Positions 9,155 through 17,136 of a DNA stretch of 64,000 bases are shown piece after piece (within the stretch, counting starts at the first letter, position 1; each line of letters opens with the position of its first letter). Below the pieces are notes generated by a model. The model had not been told where the DNA came from, searched no databases, and worked only from the letters and a program-made list of their open reading frames with translations. The stretch lies in NCBI RefSeq assembly GCF_001653135.1, contig NZ_BDDS01000003.1, positions 310,001 through 374,000 on the forward strand, in the 5' to 3' direction. Both the position numbers and the translations under genes were made by a program. Source of the DNA: Pseudoalteromonas neustonica. GTDB lineage: Bacteria; Pseudomonadota; Gammaproteobacteria; Enterobacterales; Alteromonadaceae.

Positions 9155-9565
9155 TTAGGCCTCTTGTGCCGCAATAGATACGTCAAACACGCCTGCTGCA
9201 CGCGCTGCATCCATCACCTTGATAAGTGTGTCAGTGGTTGATTTTTTATCAGCTTGAATAACCACACTGCCTTGTGGGTTTTCTGCTTTTAGGCGCTCAA
9301 TATTCGCTTGCACTGCCCGCACATCAACTTGGCGTTTGTTGATCCAAATTTCGCCTTCGTCTGAAATAGCGACTAAGATATTTGCCCGTTCTTTTTTAAC
9401 AGCTGTAGCCGCTTCAGGACGATTTACATCAATACCCGCTTCTTTAACAAACGAGGCGGTAACAATAAAGAAAATGAGCATGATGAAAACAACATCCAAC
9501 ATAGGTGTCATGTTAATTTCTTCTGCTTCATCTTCTTGAAAAAGACTTCCTAATGGGGCTCTCAT
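9155..9565 (-). CDS. exbD2: Biopolymer transport protein ExbD (ExbD2)
   Basis: 136 aa. Single membrane helix (MLDVVFIMLIFFIVTASF) with the essential Asp in NMTPMLDVVF, which forms the proton path with ExbB, followed by a periplasmic domain. The Met at 9565 is the start: AGGAG lies 8 nt before it. A longer reading from 9583 would place that ribosome site inside the coding sequence. A perfect 9-bp inverted repeat precedes the ribosome site. Confidence 0.93.
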   Translation of the reverse strand: MRAPLGSLFQEDEAEEINMTPMLDVVFIMLIFFIVTASFVKEAGIDVNRPEAATAVKKERANILVAISDEGEIWINKRQVDVRAVQANIERLKAENPQGSVVIQADKKSTTDTLIKVMDAARAAGVFDVSIAAQEA

Positions 9566-9579
9566 TTTATTCTCCTGAT

Positions 9580-9601
9580 GCATGCGGCTGTCGCCGCATG
9601 C
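9580..9601. repeat. Intercistronic inverted repeat before exbD2
   Basis: GCATGCGGC / GCCGCATGC, a perfect 9-bp stem with a 4-nt loop in the short gap between exbB2 and exbD2. On the minus strand it lacks a T-run, so it is not a terminator in the operon direction. It could stabilise or process the mRNA. Confidence 0.7.
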
Positions 9602-9616
9602 TAAAAAATTATTGTT

Positions 9617-10144
9617 TTAATGGTCTAAAACCATGCTGTCTTCAAGTAGTGCAACTTCGCGCTTCGCTTTACGCTGTAAATACGTTGAAGCGAATACGCC
9701 GGATAACGCCCCCACCATACCTGCCATTGTTGGGATAGTTGCTTTTGAGACACCGGATGCCATAGAACGAGCACTACCTGTGCCTGTTATCGCCATAACA
9801 TCAAACACTTCTATCATGCCAGTTACCGTACCGAGTAAACCTAACAACGGACATAACGCAACCATCACATTAATAAGCGCTAAATTAGCGTTTAATCTCA
9901 TCCCTGCACGTGAAATAGTGGCTTGGCGTATTTGCTCTGCGTTCCAGCTATTACGCTCATTACGCCCTGTCCAACTTGTTTTAACAGTATGCTTGTAGTG
10001 CCTAAAACCATTAAAAAAGTATATAAATCGCTCGAGTATCAATAACCACATCGCGAAGATTAACACTCCGATGACCAATAAAACTTGGCCACCAGTGTCG
10101 AGAAAATCACGGATAGCATTGATTGAATCAATCAATAGCACCAT
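9617..10144 (-). CDS. exbB2: ExbB-type proton channel protein (ExbB2)
   Basis: 175 aa, three membrane helices (~17-38, ~90-110, ~130-152), with the conserved MotA/TolQ/ExbB block ALCPLLGLLGTVTGMIEVF and MASGVSKATIPTMAGMVGALSG. It forms the proton-conducting complex with ExbD2 in the inner membrane. Begins 3 nt after the ttpC stop, preceded by GGGAG. Confidence 0.93.
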   Translation of the reverse strand: MVLLIDSINAIRDFLDTGGQVLLVIGVLIFAMWLLILERFIYFFNGFRHYKHTVKTSWTGRNERNSWNAEQIRQATISRAGMRLNANLALINVMVALCPLLGLLGTVTGMIEVFDVMAITGTGSARSMASGVSKATIPTMAGMVGALSGVFASTYLQRKAKREVALLEDSMVLDH

Positions 10145-10147
10145 GGG

Positions 10148-11515
10148 TTATGCTCCCTTTTCGCTACGCTCAGCGATAATACCCGCGCTTTGCTCTTGTA
10201 AGATAAGTAGCAAGTTTTTAGAGCGTGTATTCAATAAGGTGTATAAAAATACTGTTGGGATAGCCACAACCAAACCAAGTACCGTTGTGACGAGTGCTTG
10301 TGAGATACCACCTGCCATTAATTTAGGATCCCCCGTACCAAACAAAGTTATTGCTTGGAAGGTATTAATCATACCCGTTACTGTACCTAGTAAACCTAAA
10401 AGCGGTGCAACCACTGAGATAATTTTAATCAGTGTTAAGTTACGTGTAATTTTTGGCATTTCACGTAAAATAGCTTCGCTTAGTTTCAGCTCAAGGGTGT
10501 CGTATGCAACAGACGGGTATTGGTCTTTTACTTTCATTACACGACCAAGCGGGTTGTCATCACGTGGTACGTCATCTTTAAGTTGACGACGAATTCTGCC
10601 ACCCATCAGCATTAACGAAATAAAGCGTTCAATGGCAATTAATAGTGCTAATAAACCAACACCTAGAATCACATAACCCACTGCACCGCCTTGATGTACT
10701 TGCTCAGTGGTATCTGGCGCTTGTACAAGTAAACCAAGGATAGAGCCACCTGTTGGGTCAAGTGCAAATTGCACAGTCCCTGATGACGCTTGTTGTAAGT
10801 CTGCTGCAGTTGACGTAAAACGTCCTACTGGCTGGCGAGTTAATTCACTTAGCGTATTTGTGCTGGCGTTATATTCTAAATATTTACCTTGTGAAATAAG
10901 GTTAAATGCACCAACACGCATAACTTCTTGCTGTGCTTTATTGCCACCTTCAACAATGACATCCGTCGTAAAGCGAGACACTTTACCTTGCTCTGTCATT
11001 TCACGTTGCAGCTCGTACCATACTTGTTCAATGTCTTCGATTGATGCAAGCTTAGACGTTGATCCCATTTTTTGAGCCAGATCATCCATAAATTGACCGC
11101 GCCCTGGTAATTGGGCAGAAACAACAGAGGTTGCAAACTTATTGCTTGAGTCTCCAGCAACTTGCTGCAGTACACCAAATAACTCTTTCAACGAACCCAT
11201 TCGTTTAGATAATGTATCCGTTTGATTGGCTAGCTTAATTTCATTTCCTTCAAACAGTGTTTCAAGACGCTCTGATTCAGAAAGCATATTGTTACGCTGT
11301 GCTTGAGTATTTTTGAGCATTTGCACTTGATCATTTTGTCGTGCGATAAACTCTTGCTCACGTTGCTTGTTCTCGACCGATTGCTGTGTTTTACCTTGCT
11401 CTAAGGTTTTAAGTAATGAATCTAAATCCATAGCATCTGCAGCAAATGTGCTGCCAGCAAAGCCAAGTGTTGCGCCAAATAAAGCGATTTTGGTCATTTT
11501 TGTAAAAAGTGTCAT
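10148..11515 (-). CDS. ttpC: TtpC-type MotA/TolQ/ExbB family protein
   Basis: 455 aa. Signal-peptide-like N-terminus (ending STFAADA), a Gln-rich coiled-coil periplasmic region (~25-120), a middle domain, then a C-terminal ExbB-like channel domain (GYVILGVGLLALLIAIERFI, VVAPLLGLLGTVTGMINTF, GISQALVTTVLGLVVAIPTVF). TtpC is the fourth inner-membrane component needed by Vibrio TonB2 systems. The start at 11515 has GAGG 6 nt upstream. Directly follows the DUF3450 gene (10-nt gap). Confidence 0.9.
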   Translation of the reverse strand: MTLFTKMTKIALFGATLGFAGSTFAADAMDLDSLLKTLEQGKTQQSVENKQREQEFIARQNDQVQMLKNTQAQRNNMLSESERLETLFEGNEIKLANQTDTLSKRMGSLKELFGVLQQVAGDSSNKFATSVVSAQLPGRGQFMDDLAQKMGSTSKLASIEDIEQVWYELQREMTEQGKVSRFTTDVIVEGGNKAQQEVMRVGAFNLISQGKYLEYNASTNTLSELTRQPVGRFTSTAADLQQASSGTVQFALDPTGGSILGLLVQAPDTTEQVHQGGAVGYVILGVGLLALLIAIERFISLMLMGGRIRRQLKDDVPRDDNPLGRVMKVKDQYPSVAYDTLELKLSEAILREMPKITRNLTLIKIISVVAPLLGLLGTVTGMINTFQAITLFGTGDPKLMAGGISQALVTTVLGLVVAIPTVFLYTLLNTRSKNLLLILQEQSAGIIAERSEKGA

Positions 11516-11525
11516 TTTTAACCTC

Positions 11526-12278
11526 TTAATCCGCAGCGTGAACTGGCAGTGTTAACATATCTGGGGCTAGTTGTTTACGTGCTATGCGTAAACCTTTATT
11601 AATTTGACTGATTGTTGAATCTGGTAGCGCGACAAAACCATTACTATCTTGATCCCACGAACCTGCTTTTTTACCGTCACGAGTCAGATAAATAAGCTCT
11701 AAACGACCGATGCGAAGAAAATCAACTTCACGCTCTTGCCCATCAACATCAAGCAAAGCCGTATACGCTTCAATTGTGCGGCCATAATCTACTTCAACCT
11801 GATAGGCTTCTAATACACGACGGAATTTTTCACTTGAGTTAATATCCGCTCTGTCCATCATGGTTTTTAAAGAGGCTAAACGTTTTTCGCGTTCATCAGT
11901 AAGAAACGGCACGTCAAGGGCAACAAATTGCTCTAAACCTGTGATCATACGTAGCATTAAAGGGGTAATTTGACGCTCTATAATAGAAACCTGATCCATT
12001 GAAAGGCTCAAAGCTTCCATTTCTGACATTTGATTGCTCAGTTGCTTACTTAACTGCGCGTTATAAACAGTTAAACCGTCTATTTCTTTATTAAGGGTTT
12101 TAAACTGTTGTAAACGCCCTTGCATTGAATCTGCAATCTTGTCTATTTTTGTTTGTGATTGCGCAGCTGATTTATTAATTTCACTGCTTTTATCGATAAC
12201 CTTATTTAAATCATTTGCTTGGACTGTCGCACTCATGGCCACAATACCTGCTAAGATCAATGGTTTAACGCCTTTCAT
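11526..12278 (-). CDS. DUF3450 family periplasmic coiled-coil protein
   Basis: About 250 aa. Signal peptide (MKGVKPLILAGIVAMSATVQA), then a long coiled coil (~22-105, rich in Gln/Lys/Ser) and a compact C-terminal region (RIGRLELIYLTRDGKKAGSW). This is the typical first gene of TtpC-type TonB2 operons, with unknown but conserved function. The ATG at 12278 has AAGG 8 nt upstream; a GTG at 12287 would be the longer alternative. The promoter region (12288-12496) contains an ATGAC-N4-GTCAT inverted repeat. Confidence 0.88.
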   Translation of the reverse strand: MKGVKPLILAGIVAMSATVQANDLNKVIDKSSEINKSAAQSQTKIDKIADSMQGRLQQFKTLNKEIDGLTVYNAQLSKQLSNQMSEMEALSLSMDQVSIIERQITPLMLRMITGLEQFVALDVPFLTDEREKRLASLKTMMDRADINSSEKFRRVLEAYQVEVDYGRTIEAYTALLDVDGQEREVDFLRIGRLELIYLTRDGKKAGSWDQDSNGFVALPDSTISQINKGLRIARKQLAPDMLTLPVHAAD

Positions 12279-12387
12279 CGCATACACCTTTACTCGTTAA
12301 TTAGCGGATTTGCTAGTTGCTTAATATCAATGCACGAGATTCTATAGGTGAAAAATGACAAGGGTGTTGCGCAAAAAAGTCTATTTC

Positions 12388-12401
12388 ATGACAACCGTCA
12401 T
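12388..12401. promoter_or_regulatory. Inverted repeat in the TonB2 operon promoter region
   Basis: ATGAC-AACC-GTCAT, a perfect 5+4+5 palindrome about 110 nt upstream of the DUF3450 start. It has the form of a dimeric regulator operator; the regulator is not identified. Confidence 0.35.
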
Positions 12402-12496
12402 AATTACAACGTTTAAAGGTATTAATTCTAAGGATAAATAGTAAGAAGGATTTTTTAAGCAGCCGCAGGGAATATATGCTCAGATTAATTGAGGCG

Positions 12497-13115
12497 TTAA
12501 GATTGAGTCAATACGTCACGAATACGTGTAATAACGTCATCCGCATTCGTGTAGTTAATAGCAATTGCATAATATTGATTCTGATAATAAAGCACCAGTG
12601 ATGGAAAACCATGAACCGGTAATTGCAGAACAAATTGAAGCTCTTGCTGAAATTCCTGATTCAGAAGGTCACTGCCAAATAATTGTAAGAACTCATTGGT
12701 ATCTATTCCTACTTGTTGAGCAAATGAGAGCAAGTTATCGGCATTAGAGGGGTTTTTAGCTAATAAATAGTAACCTTTTTGAATCGCTTCAAGCATGGCG
12801 TGCTCTTTATTAAAGTACCGAGCAGTAATAACAGCACGACATGCCGGGTAAGTACTGCGTCTAGGCTCACAATTACGCCAAAAATCAAAATTAAATTCAG
12901 CCCCTGTTTGATCTGAAATTCGTTGCCAAGTCTGCTACAAAAACTTTTGCATACTCATTGCCATGGGCTCATCAGAATCCGGAGCTAGACCGCCAACTTT
13001 ATAGACAATATCAAGCTCTGTGGCTAAGCGAGCTTGGATCTCTTGCCACGTTTTACTAAAATCCCAACACAAACTACACATAGGCTCATAAACATAGGGT
13101 TGCGTTATTATTCAT
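12497..13115 (-). pseudogene. DsbA-family oxidoreductase, disrupted by a frameshift and an amber codon
   Basis: Reading the minus strand after the GGDEF gene, a DsbA/FrnE-like protein is recognisable: YVYEPMCSLCWDF (thioredoxin CxxC active site, normally CSWC), VGGLAPDSDEPM, FNFDFWRNCEPRRSTYPACRAVI and a thioredoxin-fold C-terminus. It is broken twice. The ATG at 13115 (overlapping the GGDEF stop as ATGA, with AGGTG upstream) is out of frame with the CxxC motif, consistent with a one-base insertion in AATAATAACG. An in-frame TAG at 12937-12935 sits where CAG (Gln) is expected before QTWQRI. The intact tail from Met 12796 (99 aa) could still be translated, but without its active site. Confidence 0.85.
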
Positions 13116-14203
13116 GCTAATTCACCTGACATAACACAATTACGACCTGCGTGCTTAGCGTCATATAAGCACTCATCTGCGCGTTTGACGGCTTGATTAA
13201 ACTCAGATATTTTATTTACCTGCACAACACCAATACTGCAAGTAATGGTGGTTTTTTGCGTTTGAGTAAACATGATTGTTTGCGTTGAAATATACTCTCT
13301 AAATTTATCTGCAACATAAAAAGCGGCATCGGAGTCAATTCTAGGTAATATAACCATGAACTCCTCACCACCATAGCGTACTTTTATATCTGAAGAGCGT
13401 AACTGGGATTCAAGAAACGTGCTAAATTCAATAAGAACGTGATCACCAAAATCATGACCAAAGCTATCATTTATATATTTAAAGTTATCAAGATCCATAA
13501 GTAAAACTGTAAATGGAAAGTATTGTTCTGGCCGTGACTTAGCAAGCGGTAAAAAATGACTCGTAATAAATCGGCGATTGGCTAAGCCCGTTAGTTGATC
13601 TGTGTGTGCATCCTGTTTTTGTAATAGCGTCATATGCGCTATTTCCATATGACTTTTATTCCGAAAATACTCGCCTATAAAGGTAAATAAAAAGACTAAA
13701 ATAAAAGACGCACTAAAGCGCACTTTTTCCGCATAACCGTATTTAACTTGTCCTATATCAGGGCCATATAGTAAAAAACACGACACACATAGTAAAACCG
13801 ATACACCGATTAAGCCAATTCTTAAACCCAGCGTTGAAAATGCAACCACTGGGTAGAACATTAACCAATATAATGCCGTATTTTCTTTACCGCCAGTGTA
13901 AACAAGCGCGACACATAACATGCAGATAATACCCAGCACAAGCGCAGCAACCGCATTTAAATGCCCAGTACGCATAAAGTAAATTGCACACACTAAAAAA
14001 GTAATGTCCGATACGACTAACATGACAGTCAGTGGCTTAGCGTAAATATGATAATTGAGCACAACCAGTGTAGTGACTAAAACCAAAGCAATAGAGATCA
14101 TAGTAAAAAACGTAAAAGCACGGCGTTGTTTTTCTGCACTATAGACACTTTCTATATTAATCAATTTAAGCCAACTTGGTTGGCTCGTATTCTGTTCAGG
14201 CAT
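13112..14203 (-). CDS. Membrane-anchored diguanylate cyclase (GGDEF)
   Basis: 363 aa. N-terminal half (~25-175) has five to six membrane helices. The GGDEF domain (~195-355) has DQLTGLANRR, DLDNFKYINDSFGHDFGD and an intact GGEEF active site (RYGGEEFMVILPR). An RSSD inhibitory c-di-GMP site sits five residues ahead of it, so the protein is predicted to make c-di-GMP with product inhibition. The sensory membrane part is not a family I can name. It lies 32 nt downstream of the chemoreceptor gene on the same strand, so the two may be co-transcribed. Its stop overlaps the start of the broken DsbA-like gene. Confidence 0.9.
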   Translation of the reverse strand: MPEQNTSQPSWLKLINIESVYSAEKQRRAFTFFTMISIALVLVTTLVVLNYHIYAKPLTVMLVVSDITFLVCAIYFMRTGHLNAVAALVLGIICMLCVALVYTGGKENTALYWLMFYPVVAFSTLGLRIGLIGVSVLLCVSCFLLYGPDIGQVKYGYAEKVRFSASFILVFLFTFIGEYFRNKSHMEIAHMTLLQKQDAHTDQLTGLANRRFITSHFLPLAKSRPEQYFPFTVLLMDLDNFKYINDSFGHDFGDHVLIEFSTFLESQLRSSDIKVRYGGEEFMVILPRIDSDAAFYVADKFREYISTQTIMFTQTQKTTITCSIGVVQVNKISEFNQAVKRADECLYDAKHAGRNCVMSGELA

Positions 14204-14235
14204 TATATATCTTTCATTTTTAAATCAGTGAGTTA

Positions 14236-16125
14236 TTAGACTTTAAAACGTAATACCATTTTCTCTAACTCATCAAATTGTAGTTTAAGGTGTGTACATT
14301 CAGCTAAAGTATTATTTAAATTAAGCTGTCCTTGCTGTGACAATTCACTGATTGTATGAATATCGCTATCTAATGACTGTATGACGACATTTTGCTCAGT
14401 CGTAGCATTAGCAACGCTATGATTAACCTCATCGATTGATTCAATCGTTTTGGTAACTCCCGCCATTTTTTCACCAGCACCATGTGCTTGTTGAACGCTA
14501 TTTTCACTTTCAATTAAGCTTGCTTTCATTACCGCTACAGCGCTGGCTGACCCTTGTTGTAATTGACTTACGGTGTTTTCAATTTCCTGCGTTGATTGTT
14601 GTGTGCGATGCGCCAACTGACGAACTTCATCTGCAACAACAGCAAAACCTCGCCCTGCCTCACCCGCTCGAGCAGCTTCAATTGCAGCGTTAAGAGCCAG
14701 TAAGTTCGTTTGCTCACTGACCCCTTTTATAACTTCAAGCACTTGGCCAATGCTTGCTGAATGCTCCGCTAAGCTATTAATTGTGGCTTGTGCTTTTTCC
14801 ATATTTTCAGATAACACATTAATCGCATTAATGTTATCAGTTAATGATTGCTGGCTTTGTACTGATTGCGAATTTGCTTCACTGGCTAGATTTGAGGCAT
14901 TACTCGCACTGTTCGATATTTCAACCGCACTAGAAGAGAGTTGATTAATTGCAGTAGCCACATTATCTGTACGTTTGGTTTGATCGCCATACATATTAAG
15001 GGTTGACTGCGTTTGATCTACTAAACTCTCAACTGAACGTTCAAGTTCTATCGTTGTCGTTTTAACCTGCTCAATGGATGTGTGTATTTTATCAATAAAG
15101 GCATTAAAGTAACCTGAGAGTTCACCAAATTCATCATTATTTTCAATAACTAAACGGCGAGTTAAATCACCTTCACCTTGTGCTATATCTTTTATTGCGT
15201 CATTTAAACGATGCATAGGCCGCATTAAATAACGCAAAGAAAACTGCATCATTAATACAATAGCAGTGATCCCTAGCAACATATAAATCGCGGCCATATT
15301 GCGAAATGAATCAACAGAAGAAAATGCGATGCTTTTATCAATCACAACACCAAGATACCAGTCAACATTTTCAATGCCTTTAATTCGTGTAAATGACACA
15401 AGATGCTCTACACCATTAATATCTAATTCTACAAATTGAGGATCGAGAGTAAGTTTCTCACCTAGTAAATCAACCATTGATTTATCATTATATTGGGTCT
15501 GAGGGTGACTTAAAATACGCCCATCGCTATCGAGTAAAAAACCATAACCGAATCCTAAAAAATCTATTTCGTTAACAATTTTAGTAATGGTTTTCATATC
15601 AATATCAGCACCGGCTACCCCAGTGAAGCGCCCTGCAATAGTAATAGGCGCAACAGCAGATATAGTTAGCTCATTGGTAGTAACATCAATATAAGGGGTC
15701 GTAAATGCGGTTGTTGTTTTGTTTTCAACTAATTTATACCATGGTCGAGTTGTTGCGTCATAATCTGCGGGAAGCTGAATCGTTTGATCATTTAAAACAA
15801 ATGTACCATCCGGTTTGCCAATATATGTATTTTTAAACCCACCAGCCATTTCAGCAGTATTTAATTGCGATAACGTGAGTGATTTTGCGTCATTCTCTTG
15901 ATGTGTTTTAGCAACCGCTAAAACAATAGCTAACTTATCATTAAGCCAATTAGCTATATTTTGTGAAACTGATTGTGAGCTTTCTTGTAAAACAAGGGAT
16001 AATTGCTGTTGCGTTTGTGTACGCATTGAAATGAAGTTATTTATAGTAAATAAACCAAGAACTAACACCAGCACAATTGACGCTGCGATCGTGACTTTAG
16101 TTGTAAATTTGAGAGAGCTTTGCAT
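14236..16125 (-). CDS. Methyl-accepting chemotaxis protein with dCache sensor
   Basis: 629 aa. TM1 (~10-30), periplasmic double-Cache-like domain (~40-270; [25 protein letters not shown] is split by turns typical of dCache_1, then [13 protein letters not shown]), TM2 (~280-300), HAMP (~300-355) and a cytoplasmic signalling domain with the conserved hairpin [19 protein letters not shown] and [15 protein letters not shown]. The YD..TRPWY segment recalls amino-acid-binding dCache sensors; the ligand is unproven. No C-terminal CheR-binding pentapeptide (the protein ends RFKV). Confidence 0.93.
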   Translation of the reverse strand: MQSSLKFTTKVTIAASIVLVLVLGLFTINNFISMRTQTQQQLSLVLQESSQSVSQNIANWLNDKLAIVLAVAKTHQENDAKSLTLSQLNTAEMAGGFKNTYIGKPDGTFVLNDQTIQLPADYDATTRPWYKLVENKTTTAFTTPYIDVTTNELTISAVAPITIAGRFTGVAGADIDMKTITKIVNEIDFLGFGYGFLLDSDGRILSHPQTQYNDKSMVDLLGEKLTLDPQFVELDINGVEHLVSFTRIKGIENVDWYLGVVIDKSIAFSSVDSFRNMAAIYMLLGITAIVLMMQFSLRYLMRPMHRLNDAIKDIAQGEGDLTRRLVIENNDEFGELSGYFNAFIDKIHTSIEQVKTTTIELERSVESLVDQTQSTLNMYGDQTKRTDNVATAINQLSSSAVEISNSASNASNLASEANSQSVQSQQSLTDNINAINVLSENMEKAQATINSLAEHSASIGQVLEVIKGVSEQTNLLALNAAIEAARAGEAGRGFAVVADEVRQLAHRTQQSTQEIENTVSQLQQGSASAVAVMKASLIESENSVQQAHGAGEKMAGVTKTIESIDEVNHSVANATTEQNVVIQSLDSDIHTISELSQQGQLNLNNTLAECTHLKLQFDELEKMVLRFKV

Positions 16126-16326
16126 GGCAAACCTATTTTAATTTATTATTTTTATTAACAAATGACTTTGTAACAAAAATAGACCTATTTGTCTTATATA
16201 ATTGTATTTAGTAACGACAATACAGTTAAAAACAATAATAAAGGATGATTAAATAGCTAACTGTGTTATCAATCCAGGTATTTAATAAGTATAGAATTAA
16301 AATAGAAATATGAAATAAAGTAACAA

Positions 16327-16352
16327 AAAAGGGGCTAATTATAGCCCCTTTT
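16327..16352 (-). terminator. Rho-independent terminator of the GH92-peptidase operon
   Basis: A 10-bp stem AAAAGGGGCT / AGCCCCTTTT with T-run on the minus strand, just after the stop at 16366. Confidence 0.9.
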
Positions 16353-16365
16353 AACATTCGGAAAC

Positions 16366-17133
16366 TTAAAGTAATGTTTGGTAATTATTCCACTCGCGTA
16401 CAAGATTGATATTTAAATTACTTTCAAAGTTCTGCCATTGCCACGTTTTACCATCATTAGGGTCTAACTGTGCATTTAACTTAATGAGTAAATCACGGTG
16501 CTTATTCTTTTCAAGCCAATGTATAAAAAAAGCAGTTGTTTTATAACCATCGTTATAATTACCGCCAATTTTTCGTTGTGACATATCAACGTAGCCTGCT
16601 TTTATACGAACAACATCTGCAATGCCTTCAATAAGTGGTCCTATGTTTTTATAGTTTGCATCATCAAGTTGATAGGCATGCGCAATTTCATGATACAAAA
16701 CGCCAATCAATTCATCCGCCATAGCGCGTTTACCATGATCAGCTTGATACTTTTTCAGGTATTGCGCACTAATGTGAATTTTAGCACCACTAAAGTCACC
16801 TTCTTTGAACGCAACGCCATCCATATCTTCAAGACTAATTGCTAAAGTAGGTAACGCAGGTGCATTCGCTTGGTATTTATAAAGTAAGCGGGCAACATTA
16901 TAGCTAACTTGTTGTACTAGCTCAGTGGTCAAATCACTCCACTGCGATAATTGCTCAGAACTTGTATTAGTAAGCGTAACCGCTGGTAAATAAAACTGTT
17001 GCCATTGAATATCAGCGTTAAACTGCACGGGTTTTAATTGCTCGCTCACTGGTGTTTTAGCCATCACATTCGCACTCAACAGTAGAGTTATCAATGTTGA
17101 CGCTGATAATGATTTTTTAGCAAAAGAAGTCAC
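16366..17133 (-). CDS. Secreted basic secretory protein (BSP)-family peptidase-like
   Basis: 255 aa. Signal peptide (~1-25, ending NVMA) and a domain with the zincin motif HEIAHAYQ plus the downstream block PLIEGIADVVRIKAGY, characteristic of the BSP family (plant and bacterial secreted metallopeptidase-like proteins). Start is GTG at 17133 with AAGGAA 6 nt upstream, the ribosome site being inside the last codons of the GH92 gene, 3 nt away, so expression is coupled. Its role next to a mannosidase is probably trimming glycoproteins whose mannose glycans are being removed (inference). Family assigned by motif. Confidence 0.85.
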   Translation of the reverse strand: MTSFAKKSLSASTLITLLLSANVMAKTPVSEQLKPVQFNADIQWQQFYLPAVTLTNTSSEQLSQWSDLTTELVQQVSYNVARLLYKYQANAPALPTLAISLEDMDGVAFKEGDFSGAKIHISAQYLKKYQADHGKRAMADELIGVLYHEIAHAYQLDDANYKNIGPLIEGIADVVRIKAGYVDMSQRKIGGNYNDGYKTTAFFIHWLEKNKHRDLLIKLNAQLDPNDGKTWQWQNFESNLNINLVREWNNYQTLL

Positions 17134-17136
17134 TTT

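Noticed and set aside
2473-12278. Block considered as a novel defence system
   Set aside because: All energising genes fit the known TtpC-type TonB2 operon, and the rest are receptor and lipoprotein; no nuclease or NTPase effector.
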